Assembly: GCA_900473745.1 (NCBI GenBank)
Contig: UCMW01000004.1
Coordinates: 62,001-126,000, forward strand
Length of the DNA stretch: 64,000 bases
From: Hyphomicrobiales bacterium
GTDB taxonomy: Bacteria; Pseudomonadota; Alphaproteobacteria; Rhizobiales; Rhizobiaceae
Direction of reading: 5' to 3'
Shown here piece by piece: positions 36,795 through 44,912 of this stretch. A model generated the notes under the pieces. That model did not search any database. It saw only the letters and a list, made by a program, of their open reading frames with translations, and was not told the origin of the DNA. Within the stretch, counting starts at the first letter, position 1; every line of letters begins with the position of its first letter. The translations under genes were made by a program, and so were the position numbers.

Positions 36795-36844
36795 TTGACT
36801 CGCGATGGAACCCAATGTGATGAAATAGGGGCCAAAGCGCTTTG
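36795..36844 (+). promoter_or_regulatory. aglE promoter with LacI-type operator
   Basis: TTGACT (36795-36800) could be a -35 box, with a weak -10 around TGATGA/GAAATA (36818-36827). The perfect palindrome CAAAGCGCTTTG (36833-36844), typical of LacI-family operators with a central CG, lies just downstream where bound AglR would block initiation. Distance to the second operator is 162 bases centre to centre, allowing looping. Confidence 0.6.
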
Positions 36845-36901
36845 AGGAAAATGCGCTGACCAAGGACGTTTGGCCGTCCGATGTGATGGGAGGTATATCA
36901 C

Positions 36902-38263
36902 ATGAAGAAAACGTTTTTGATGACCGTGGCGGCTGCCGCGCTCTTGGCCGGCACCGTTGCCGCGCAGGAACTCAAATTTGCTCCGGGTGAAGATGCCAAG
37001 TTTAACTGGGCCAGCTTCGAGGAATTCAAGGCCGCGAACAGCAGCCTGAACGGTCAGTCGATGACCATCTTCGGCCCCTGGCGCGGCGAAGACCAGATTC
37101 TCTTCGAAAGCATTCTCGCCTATTTCGAAAACGCAACCGGCGTCGACGTCCAGTATTCGTCCTCTGAAAACTACGAACAGCAGATCGTCATCGACACGCA
37201 GGCGGGCAGCCCGCCGAACGTCGCGATTCTGCCGCAGCCTGGCCTGATCGCCGACCTCGCCTCCAAGGGGCAGCTCACGCCGCTGGGTGACGAAACAAAG
37301 TCCTGGCTGCTCGAGAACTACTCGGCTGGCCAGTCCTGGGTGGACCTGTCCACCTACAAGGGTCAGGACGGCAACGCCGCCCTCTACGCTTTCCCCTACA
37401 AGATCGACGTGAAGTCGCTGGTCTGGTACGTGCCCGAGAACTTCGAGGACGCCGGCTACGAAGTCCCGAAGACCATGGAAGAGCTGAAGGCTCTGACCGA
37501 AAAGATCGTCGCCGACGGCGGCACGCCCTGGTGCATCGGCCTCGGCTCCGGCGGTGCGACCGGCTGGCCGGCGACCGACTGGGTAGAAGACATGATGCTG
37601 CGCACACAGCCGGCCGATGTCTACGACAAGTGGGTCACCAACGAAGTCAAGTTCAACGATCCGGCCGTCGTCGCCGCGATCGATGAGTTCGGTTTCTTCG
37701 CCCGCAATGACAAGTTCGTGGATGGCGGCTCCAAGGCCGTTGCTTCCACCGACTTCCGCGACAGCCCGAAGGGTCTCTTCGGCGCGCCGCCGAAGTGCTA
37801 CCTGCATCACCAGGCTTCGTTCATCCCGTCCTTCTTCCCGGAAGGCACCGTGGTCGGTGAAGACGCAGACTTCTTCTACATGCCGCCTTATGCCTCCAAG
37901 GCCGACCTCGGCAACCCGGTTCTCGGTGCCGGCACGCTCGCCATGATCGCCAAGGACAGCCCGGCTGCCCGCGCGTTCATCGAGTTCCTGAAGACCCCGA
38001 TCGCGCACGAACTCTGGATGGCGCAGTCGAGCTTCCTGACGCCGTTCAAGGGCGCCAACAAGGAAACCTATGCCAACGCCCCGATGGCAAAGCAGGGTGA
38101 CATTCTGCTGAATGCGACCACCTTCCGCTTTGACGGTTCCGACCTGATGCCGGGCAAGATCGGCGCTGGCGCATTCTGGACCGGTATGGTTGATTACTCC
38201 GGTGGTAAGGCCGCAGCAGATGTCGCAGCCGACATCCAGAAGGCGTGGGACGGGCTGAAGTAA
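36902..38263 (+). CDS. aglE: Alpha-glucoside ABC transporter, binding protein AglE
   Basis: 453 residues. Signal peptide about 1-21 (AALLAGTVAAQE). The mature protein is a family-1-type sugar-binding protein: GPWRGEDQILFESILAYFEN, NVAILPQPGLIADLASKG, and AFPYKIDVKSLVWY. AGGAGG-like GGGAGG precedes the ATG. With AglF, AglG and AglK it imports sucrose, maltose, trehalose and similar alpha-glucosides in S. meliloti; the same specificity here is inferred from the full operon match. Confidence 0.93.
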   Translation: MKKTFLMTVAAAALLAGTVAAQELKFAPGEDAKFNWASFEEFKAANSSLNGQSMTIFGPWRGEDQILFESILAYFENATGVDVQYSSSENYEQQIVIDTQAGSPPNVAILPQPGLIADLASKGQLTPLGDETKSWLLENYSAGQSWVDLSTYKGQDGNAALYAFPYKIDVKSLVWYVPENFEDAGYEVPKTMEELKALTEKIVADGGTPWCIGLGSGGATGWPATDWVEDMMLRTQPADVYDKWVTNEVKFNDPAVVAAIDEFGFFARNDKFVDGGSKAVASTDFRDSPKGLFGAPPKCYLHHQASFIPSFFPEGTVVGEDADFFYMPPYASKADLGNPVLGAGTLAMIAKDSPAARAFIEFLKTPIAHELWMAQSSFLTPFKGANKETYANAPMAKQGDILLNATTFRFDGSDLMPGKIGAGAFWTGMVDYSGGKAAADVAADIQKAWDGLK

Positions 38264-38386
38264 GCCCGCAACCGACCGCAATTCGCCGGGCCGCGTCTTT
38301 GAGATGTGGCCCGGTCGTCGATACACAAGAACAAATGCCCCGGGCGCCTTTGGGCGACGCGGAGTGATCGACAGGGAGGGGACATC

Positions 38387-39397
38387 TTGGAACAGTTACT
38401 CTTTGCACTGCTGACGATCGTCGTCGGCGTCGCGGCAGCCATCGGCTATTTCTACGGCTCGAACCTGCTGCTGGACCGCATCTTTCCATCGCGCATCGCT
38501 GATACGACCAAGGCTTCGGCCAACTTGCGCCGCGCGGCTCTCATACGCCCTTGGCTGTTTCTCGGGCCGGCGCTCGTCTCGCTGACGATCTATCTGGTCT
38601 ATCCGCTCTTCTCGTCGATCGCCTATTCCTTCATGGATCGCGCGGGTGAGAATTACGTCGGGCTCGCGAATTATCGCTGGATGCTGAACGACGCGGAATT
38701 CCGCCAGTCGATCTCCAACAACGTGCTCTGGCTGATCGTGGTGCCCGCCGGCTCCACATTCTTCGGCCTAATCATCGCGGCCCTCACCGATCGCATCTGG
38801 TGGGGCAATATCGCGAAATCCTTGATCTTCATGCCGATGGCGATCTCCTTCGTCGGCGCCTCCGTCATCTGGAAATTCGTCTATGACTACCGTGATGCCG
38901 GCTCCGAGCAGATCGGCATCCTGAACGCAATCGTCATGGCCTTCGGTGGTGAGCCGCAGATCTGGATCTCTCTGCCCTTCTGGAACAACATCTTCCTGAT
39001 GGTAATCCTGATCTGGATCCAGACCGGTTTCGCCATGGTCCTGCTCTCGGCAGCCCTGCGCGGCATCCCGGAGGAGACCATCGAGGCCGCCGTCATTGAC
39101 GGTGCCAATCCCTGGCAGATCTTCATCAAGATCAAGGTGCCGCAGATCTGGACGACGATTGCCGTCGTTTGGACCACCATCACCATCCTCGTCCTCAAGG
39201 TGTTCGACATCGTTCTCGCCATGACCAATGGTCAGTGGCAGAGCCAGGTTCTGGCGAATCTGATGTTCGATTGGATGTTCCGCGGCGGTGGCGACTTCGG
39301 CAAGGGTGCCGCGATCGCCGTCGTCATCATGGTCATGGTCATACCGATCATGATCTGGAACATCCGCAATGCCCGCCGGGAAATGGAAGGACACTGA
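38387..39397 (+). CDS. aglF: Alpha-glucoside ABC transporter permease AglF
   Basis: 336 residues starting at TTG (38387), directly after GGGAGGGG; the ATG at 38306 in the same frame is not supported by a ribosome site or by the expected N-terminal membrane helix. Six to seven membrane segments, with the ABC permease EAA loop GIPEETIEAAVIDGANPWQI. Forms the membrane channel with AglG. Two bases separate its stop from aglG. Confidence 0.92.
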   Translation: MEQLLFALLTIVVGVAAAIGYFYGSNLLLDRIFPSRIADTTKASANLRRAALIRPWLFLGPALVSLTIYLVYPLFSSIAYSFMDRAGENYVGLANYRWMLNDAEFRQSISNNVLWLIVVPAGSTFFGLIIAALTDRIWWGNIAKSLIFMPMAISFVGASVIWKFVYDYRDAGSEQIGILNAIVMAFGGEPQIWISLPFWNNIFLMVILIWIQTGFAMVLLSAALRGIPEETIEAAVIDGANPWQIFIKIKVPQIWTTIAVVWTTITILVLKVFDIVLAMTNGQWQSQVLANLMFDWMFRGGGDFGKGAAIAVVIMVMVIPIMIWNIRNARREMEGH

Positions 39398-39398
39398 G

Positions 39399-40544
39399 AT
39401 GGTCACGAGAAAACTCTCTCCGCTGACGATCGTCGTCAACCTGACGGTCCTCTTCCTCGTTGTCCTCTGGACGCTGCCCACGGCCGGCCTTTTGATCTCG
39501 TCCCTGCGCGACAAGGACCAGATCGTCGCCTCCGGCTGGTGGACGGCACTCGCGACGTCCAGCCAAAACGCCATCTACCGCGCACCGCCCCCGAGCGAGC
39601 AGGTTCAGGTAAATGGCGTCTACGTGATCTCCGGAAACGTCTTCGAGGGAGATCCGGGCAACGTCTCGGCCTTCGGCACGAATATCAACAGCCCTGCCGA
39701 ATACGAGCCGGGCGAGACCATCGAGCGCAACGACGGCAGCAAGCTGACGATCCAGGAAAACGGTGACTTCCGCCTGGAATCCGCGACCGCCTTCGAAGGC
39801 ACGCGCGGCGATCGCATCTTCTTCACCGCCTCGGTTCCGCCGCGCTTTACGTTGGAAAACTACGAGACCGTTCTGACCGCCGAAGGTCTGGGCAAGTCCT
39901 TCCTCAATTCCCTGACCGTTGCCATTCCCTCGACCATCATCCCGATCCTGGTGGCGGCCTTCGCCGCCTATGCGCTCGCCTGGATGAAATTCCCGGGCAA
40001 GGCGCTGCTGCTCGCCGTCATCGTCGGCCTGCTCGTGGTGCCGCTGCAGATGTCGCTGATCCCGCTGTTGAAGATGTACAACGGCGTCGGCGCCTTTTTC
40101 GGCGTGCCGGCCAAGGGCTATGTCGGCATCTGGCTCGCGCATGTGGGCTTCGGTCTGCCGCTCGCGATCTACCTGCTGCGCAACTACATTGCCGGCCTGC
40201 CGCGCGAGATCATGGAATCGGCGCGCGTCGATGGCGCCTCCGATTTCGAGATTTTCACCAAGATCGTTCTGCCGCTCTCCTATCCGGCGCTCGCGTCCTT
40301 CGCGATCTTTCAGTTCCTCTGGACCTGGAACGACCTGCTGGTTGCCATGGTCTTCCTTGGCACGGGCGACAACGAGCTCGTGCTGACCGGACGCCTCGTG
40401 AATCTGCTCGGCTCGCGTGGCGGCAATTGGGAAATCCTGACGGCATCCGCCTTCATCACTATCATCGTCCCGCTTCTCGTCTTCTTCGGGCTGCAGCGCT
40501 ACCTCGTCCGAGGTCTGCTGGCAGGTTCGGTCAAGGGCGGTTGA
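39399..40544 (+). CDS. aglG: Alpha-glucoside ABC transporter permease AglG
   Basis: 381 residues from the ATG at 39399. The first membrane helix (about 12-34) is followed by an unusual ~115-residue hydrophilic periplasmic insert (about 40-150, containing EYEPGETIERNDGSKLTIQE), then five helices and the EAA loop GLPREIMESARVDGASDFEI. The insert is longer than in MalG-type permeases and could contact AglE. The start is fixed by the family beginning MVTRKLSPLTIVV. Confidence 0.92.
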   Translation: MVTRKLSPLTIVVNLTVLFLVVLWTLPTAGLLISSLRDKDQIVASGWWTALATSSQNAIYRAPPPSEQVQVNGVYVISGNVFEGDPGNVSAFGTNINSPAEYEPGETIERNDGSKLTIQENGDFRLESATAFEGTRGDRIFFTASVPPRFTLENYETVLTAEGLGKSFLNSLTVAIPSTIIPILVAAFAAYALAWMKFPGKALLLAVIVGLLVVPLQMSLIPLLKMYNGVGAFFGVPAKGYVGIWLAHVGFGLPLAIYLLRNYIAGLPREIMESARVDGASDFEIFTKIVLPLSYPALASFAIFQFLWTWNDLLVAMVFLGTGDNELVLTGRLVNLLGSRGGNWEILTASAFITIIVPLLVFFGLQRYLVRGLLAGSVKGG

Positions 40545-40582
40545 GCGGCGACTTCGACAACTGACATGCATGAGGATTGAGA

Positions 40583-42238
40583 ATGAGTTCCACGACGCAA
40601 TCGACGCTGGTGGCCGACAAGGACTGGTGGCGCGGCGCGGTGATCTATCAGATCTACCCGCGCTCCTACCAGGACTCCAACGCCGACGGCATCGGTGACC
40701 TGAAAGGCATCACGGCTCGTCTCGGCCACATCGCCGACCTCGGCGCAGATGCGATCTGGATCTCGCCCTTCTTCACTTCGCCGATGAAGGACTTCGGTTA
40801 CGACGTCTCGAACTATGTCGATGTCGACCCGATGTTCGGCTCGCTGACGGATTTCGATGGCCTGATCGCCGAGGCGCATCGCCTCGGTATTCGCGTCATG
40901 ATCGACCTCGTCATGTCGCACTCGTCGGACCAGCATCCCTGGTTCGTCGAGAGCCGGTCGAGCCGCGTCAACGAGAAGGCGGACTGGTATGTCTGGGCCG
41001 ATTCCAAGCCTGATGGCACGCCGCCGAACAACTGGCTGTCGATCTTCGGTGGTTCCGCCTGGCAGTGGGATCCGACCCGCATGCAGTACTACATGCACAA
41101 CTTCCTGACCTCGCAGCCGGACATGAACCTGCACAATCCGGAAGTTCAGGACGCGCTGCTCGCCGCCACCCGTTTCTGGCTCGACCGTGGCGTCGATGGT
41201 TTCCGCCTCGACACCATCAATTTCTATTTCCATGACAAGGAACTCAGGGACAATCCGGCGCTTGCCCCGGAGCGCCGCAATGCCTCGACGGCGCCAGCGG
41301 TCAATCCTTACAATTTCCAGGAACACATCTACGACAAGAACCGGCCGGAAAACATCGCCTTCCTCAAGCGCTTCCGCGCGCTTCTGGACGAGTATCCGGC
41401 GATTGCGGCCGTCGGGGAAGTCGGTGACAGCCAGCGCGGTCTCGAGATTGTTGGCGAATACACATCCGGCAACGACAAGATGCAGATGTGCTACGCCTTC
41501 GAATTCCTTGCGCCGGAACCGCTGACGCCTGAGATCGTCCGCAACACCCAGAACGCCTTTGCAGCTGCCGCGCCGGAAGGCTGGGCCTGCTGGGCCTTTT
41601 CCAACCACGACGTGGTTCGCCATGTGACCCGCTGGGGCGCGAACGTGCTCGACCGCGAAGCCTATGCCAAGATGACATCCGCCCTGCTGCTCACCCAGCG
41701 CGGCTCGGTCTGCATCTATCAGGGCGAGGAACTGGGCCTGACCGAAGCCGAGATCGCCTTCGAGGACCTGCAGGATCCCTACGGCATCCAGTTCTGGCCG
41801 GAGTTCAAAGGCCGCGACGGTTGCCGCACGCCGATGGTCTGGGATGACCATGCGGCCCAGGCAGGCTTCTCGACGGCAGCCAAGACCTGGCTACCCATCC
41901 CGGTGGAACATGTCCTGCGCTCAGTGAACACGCAGGCGGGCAAGCCGGACTCGGTGCTCGAGCACTATCGCCGATTCCTGACCTTCCGCCGCCAGCATCC
42001 GGCTTTCGCCAAGGGCGACATAACATTCCACGAGGCTGGCGACGACCAGCTGGTCTATACCCGCGCCTTCGGCAACGAGAAACTGCTCTGCATCTTCAAC
42101 ATGCGAGCAGACGAAGGCACGATCGCCTTGCCGACAGGCGAGTGGATCGTGCTCGAAGGCCATGGGTTCACCGGTGCAGTCAACGAAAACAAGGTAGAGT
42201 TGCCGGCTTGGGGCGCCTATTTCGCGCGTCACGCCTGA
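40583..42238 (+). CDS. aglA: Alpha-glucosidase AglA (GH13)
   Basis: 551 residues from the ATG at 40583, six bases after GAGGA. GH13 regions are all present: DLVMSHSSDQHPWF, GVDGFRLDTINFYFHD with the nucleophile Asp in FRLD, GEVGDSQRG with the acid/base Glu, and FSNHDVVR. The beginning WWRGAVIYQIYPRSYQDSN is typical of oligo-1,6-glucosidase/alpha-glucosidase enzymes. No signal peptide, so it hydrolyses imported alpha-glucosides in the cytoplasm. Between the permease and ATPase genes of the same operon. Confidence 0.94.
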   Translation: MSSTTQSTLVADKDWWRGAVIYQIYPRSYQDSNADGIGDLKGITARLGHIADLGADAIWISPFFTSPMKDFGYDVSNYVDVDPMFGSLTDFDGLIAEAHRLGIRVMIDLVMSHSSDQHPWFVESRSSRVNEKADWYVWADSKPDGTPPNNWLSIFGGSAWQWDPTRMQYYMHNFLTSQPDMNLHNPEVQDALLAATRFWLDRGVDGFRLDTINFYFHDKELRDNPALAPERRNASTAPAVNPYNFQEHIYDKNRPENIAFLKRFRALLDEYPAIAAVGEVGDSQRGLEIVGEYTSGNDKMQMCYAFEFLAPEPLTPEIVRNTQNAFAAAAPEGWACWAFSNHDVVRHVTRWGANVLDREAYAKMTSALLLTQRGSVCIYQGEELGLTEAEIAFEDLQDPYGIQFWPEFKGRDGCRTPMVWDDHAAQAGFSTAAKTWLPIPVEHVLRSVNTQAGKPDSVLEHYRRFLTFRRQHPAFAKGDITFHEAGDDQLVYTRAFGNEKLLCIFNMRADEGTIALPTGEWIVLEGHGFTGAVNENKVELPAWGAYFARHA

Positions 42239-42252
42239 CAGGGGAGGAAAGC

Positions 42253-43341
42253 ATGACGGGTCTGGTTCTGAAAGACATCCGCAAGGCCTACGGGCAGGTC
42301 AAAGTCCTGCACGGCATCGATCTGGAGATCAAGGAAGGCGAGTTCGTGGTCTTCGTCGGCCCGTCTGGCTGCGGTAAGTCCACGCTGCTGCGCATGATCG
42401 CCGGCCTCGAAGATATCACCAGCGGAGAGATGTATATCGATGGCCAGCTCGTCAACGACGTGCCGCCGTCGAAGCGCGGCATCGCCATGGTCTTCCAGTC
42501 CTACGCGCTCTACCCGCACATGACGGTCTATGACAACATGGCCTTCGGCATGCGCATCGCCGGCGAAAGCAAGGAAGAGATTGATCGCCGTGTCCGCTCG
42601 GCGGCCAGCATCCTGCAGCTCGACACCTATCTGGATCGCCTCCCGAAGGCGCTCTCCGGTGGCCAGCGCCAGCGTGTTGCCATCGGTCGCGCCATCTGCC
42701 GTGACCCCAAGGTCTTCCTTTTCGACGAGCCCTTGTCCAACCTCGATGCGGCCCTGCGCGTCGCGACCCGCATCGAGATCGCCAAGCTCAACGAGCAGAT
42801 GGCCGATACGACGATGATCTACGTCACGCATGATCAGGTCGAGGCGATGACGCTGGCAGACCGCATCGTCGTGCTCTCGGCAGGCCGTATCGAACAGGTC
42901 GGCCCTCCGCTGGAACTCTACGAGCGTCCGGCCAATCTTTTCGTCGCCCAGTTCATCGGTTCGCCCGCCATGAACATTATGCCTGTGGTCCTCACGGGAA
43001 CGGGCGAAGCGACGAAGATCAAGCTCAAGGACGGTTCGGAAGTTACCGTCGATGTTGCGACTGCTGCCTCTGAGCAGGGCAAGACCGCGAGCTTCGGCGT
43101 TCGTCCGGAAGATCTGTCCATCGCGACTGGAGACAGCTTCCTCTTCGAAGGCACCGTCGAGATCGTCGAGGCGCTGGGTGAGGTTACGCTTCTCTATGTC
43201 ACGGGGCCCGTGGAGGAAGTGCCGATCGTGGTCAAGCTTCCCGGAATTGTCGACGTGAAGAAGGGGGCGGTTCTGCGCTTCTCCGCAGACAAGACCAAGC
43301 TGCACCTTTTCGACGCAGCGGGACAGACCTATCGCCGTTGA
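42253..43341 (+). CDS. aglK: Alpha-glucoside ABC transporter ATPase AglK
   Basis: 362 residues from the ATG at 42253 after GGGGAGG. Walker A GPSGCGKST, Q-loop FQSYALYPHM, signature LSGGQRQR, Walker B VFLFDEPLSNLDA and H-loop YVTHDQ are intact. The C-terminal OB-type region (about 245-360) is that of MalK/UgpC-family ATPases (FGVRPEDLSI). It drives AglEFG uptake. Last gene of the agl operon, followed by a strong terminator. Confidence 0.95.
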   Translation: MTGLVLKDIRKAYGQVKVLHGIDLEIKEGEFVVFVGPSGCGKSTLLRMIAGLEDITSGEMYIDGQLVNDVPPSKRGIAMVFQSYALYPHMTVYDNMAFGMRIAGESKEEIDRRVRSAASILQLDTYLDRLPKALSGGQRQRVAIGRAICRDPKVFLFDEPLSNLDAALRVATRIEIAKLNEQMADTTMIYVTHDQVEAMTLADRIVVLSAGRIEQVGPPLELYERPANLFVAQFIGSPAMNIMPVVLTGTGEATKIKLKDGSEVTVDVATAASEQGKTASFGVRPEDLSIATGDSFLFEGTVEIVEALGEVTLLYVTGPVEEVPIVVKLPGIVDVKKGAVLRFSADKTKLHLFDAAGQTYRR

Positions 43342-43365
43342 GCGCAGTCCAGCAAACAGACACTT

Positions 43366-43402
43366 AAGGCCCTGTTATCCTTACTGATAACAGGGCTTTT
43401 TT
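43366..43402 (+). terminator. Rho-independent terminator of agl operon
   Basis: GCCCTGTTATC (43369-43379) pairs with GATAACAGGGC (43386-43396) around CTTACT and runs into TTTTTT; three upstream bases (AAG) extend the stem into the T-run. Confidence 0.93.
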
Positions 43403-43547
43403 GCGGCCAGGAATGACCCTTCCGCCAATACCGACTGTTAAGTTGTGGCTGCTAGCTTTTCTCCATAACAACGGACAAAAGACGAGGGCAGAAACGATGA
43501 GGACGGCTGGTGGCGGGTCTCATTTCCTGAAAAAGGAGGAATCCTTC

Positions 43548-43904
43548 ATGTATGACCGGGAAAACCGGTATCGCATGGAGGACACGATGAATGCCGGGCG
43601 GCTCGAATATACCGAGAACGGCATGTCGCACATGGCGGCACGACGCTGCGACGTCATCCGTATTTCGCTGAGCGGGGCGGTGGTCGCGCTGGTCACTCAG
43701 GTCAACCTGCCCAAGCAATTCTACCTCGACATCCCGGACGCCCGAATCTCCAAGGTCGGCGCGGTGCTGATGAAGACCTTCGCCAACAATACGGCCGAGA
43801 TCCGCTTCCTGCGTCTGCTGACGCAGAAGGAGCTGGACCGCATCTTCGTCTTCTCGACCCATCCGGCACACAAGGATCGCGTGCTCGACGTTCGCAGCTG
43901 GTAA
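43548..43904 (+). CDS. Small PilZ-like protein (tentative)
   Basis: 118 residues from the ATG at 43548, behind a near-perfect AAAGGAGG site. The middle has a beta-rich part RRCDVIRISLSGAVVALVTQ and NLPKQFYLDIP followed by AEIRFLRLLTQKELDRIFVF, reminiscent of the PilZ beta-barrel common in rhizobial small proteins. The classical RxxxR/DxSxxG c-di-GMP motif is not clean (ARR...RISLSG), so binding is doubtful. Monocistronic between the agl terminator and an SDR gene. Confidence 0.65.
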   Translation: MYDRENRYRMEDTMNAGRLEYTENGMSHMAARRCDVIRISLSGAVVALVTQVNLPKQFYLDIPDARISKVGAVLMKTFANNTAEIRFLRLLTQKELDRIFVFSTHPAHKDRVLDVRSW

Positions 43905-44023
43905 TCGTCGCTTGTAAAGTTTCGGAAGGCCGGTGGCGAAAGCTGCACCGGCCTTCAGCATTTCTGACTGGACATCGGTATCAGGACCTTCGATCTTCCC
44001 GACACATCAGAGGGAGAACGACT

Positions 44024-44728
44024 ATGTCCAGTGAAAAGGTTGCCATCGTCACGGCAGGAGGAAGCGGCATGGGCGCTGCGGCAGCGCGGCGCTTGGCGGC
44101 AGACGGCTTCAGGGTCGCCATCCTGTCGTCTTCCGGCAAGGGGGAAGCGCTCGCGGCCGAACTCGGCGGCTATGGCATGACTGGTTCGAACCAGTCGCCG
44201 GAAGACCTCGCACGCCTCGTCGATGGCACGATGAAACGCTATGGCCGCGTCGACGTGCTGGTCAATAGTGCCGGCCATGGCCCGCGTGCGCAGATCCTCG
44301 AGATCACCGACGAGCAATGGGCGACGGGCATGGATGTCTACCTGCTCAACGTCATTCGCCCGACCCGCCTCGTCACCCCGATCATGCAGCGCCAAAAGTC
44401 CGGCGCGATCATCAACATCTCCACGGCCTGGGCCTTCGAGCCGTCGTCGATGTTCCCGACTTCCGCCGTCTTCCGCGCAGGGCTCGCCTCCTTCACCAAG
44501 ATCTTCGCTGACACCTATGCGGCCGAGAACATCCGCATGAACAATGTCCTGCCCGGCTGGATCGACAGCCTACCCGCAACCGAGGAGCGGCGCGACGGCG
44601 TGCCGATGAAGCGCTACGGCACCAGCGAGGAAATCGCCGCCACCATCGCTTTCCTAGCATCGGAGGGGGCGGCCTATATCACGGGCCAGAACCTGAAGGT
44701 CGACGGCGGGTTAACCCGTCACGTCTGA
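44024..44728 (+). CDS. Short-chain dehydrogenase/reductase-family protein
   Basis: 234 residues, Rossmann fold of the SDR family: VTAGGSGMGAAAARRLAADG for cofactor binding, VLVNSAGHGPRA for the NAG motif, INISTAW with the catalytic Ser, and the end AAYITGQNLKVDGG. The expected YxxxK active site is replaced: the stretch reads PTSAVFRAGLASF, giving Ser and Arg at the Tyr and Lys positions. It may be a non-classical or inactive reductase. GGGAG precedes the ATG. Substrate unknown. Confidence 0.85.
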   Translation: MSSEKVAIVTAGGSGMGAAAARRLAADGFRVAILSSSGKGEALAAELGGYGMTGSNQSPEDLARLVDGTMKRYGRVDVLVNSAGHGPRAQILEITDEQWATGMDVYLLNVIRPTRLVTPIMQRQKSGAIINISTAWAFEPSSMFPTSAVFRAGLASFTKIFADTYAAENIRMNNVLPGWIDSLPATEERRDGVPMKRYGTSEEIAATIAFLASEGAAYITGQNLKVDGGLTRHV

Positions 44729-44912
44729 AACTATTTCACACCGGGCGTTCGGAATGTGACAGAATCCGCCCGGCGTAAACCTCTTGGTTACCAAACTTCT
44801 TCATTCTTTAGGGCAGTCGACAGGACGGCATCGCCGCACCCTGTCCCAGTAAAGTCGGTTTTCACTGCTAGGCGGCCGGCTCCCAGAGTTCTTGGTAAGC
44901 GAGTTCAGTAAC

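Noticed and set aside
43401-43547. Longer start for the PilZ-like protein
   Set aside because: The first 49 codons include the terminator-proximal region and lack a ribosome site; the ATG at 43548 follows AAAGGAGG.
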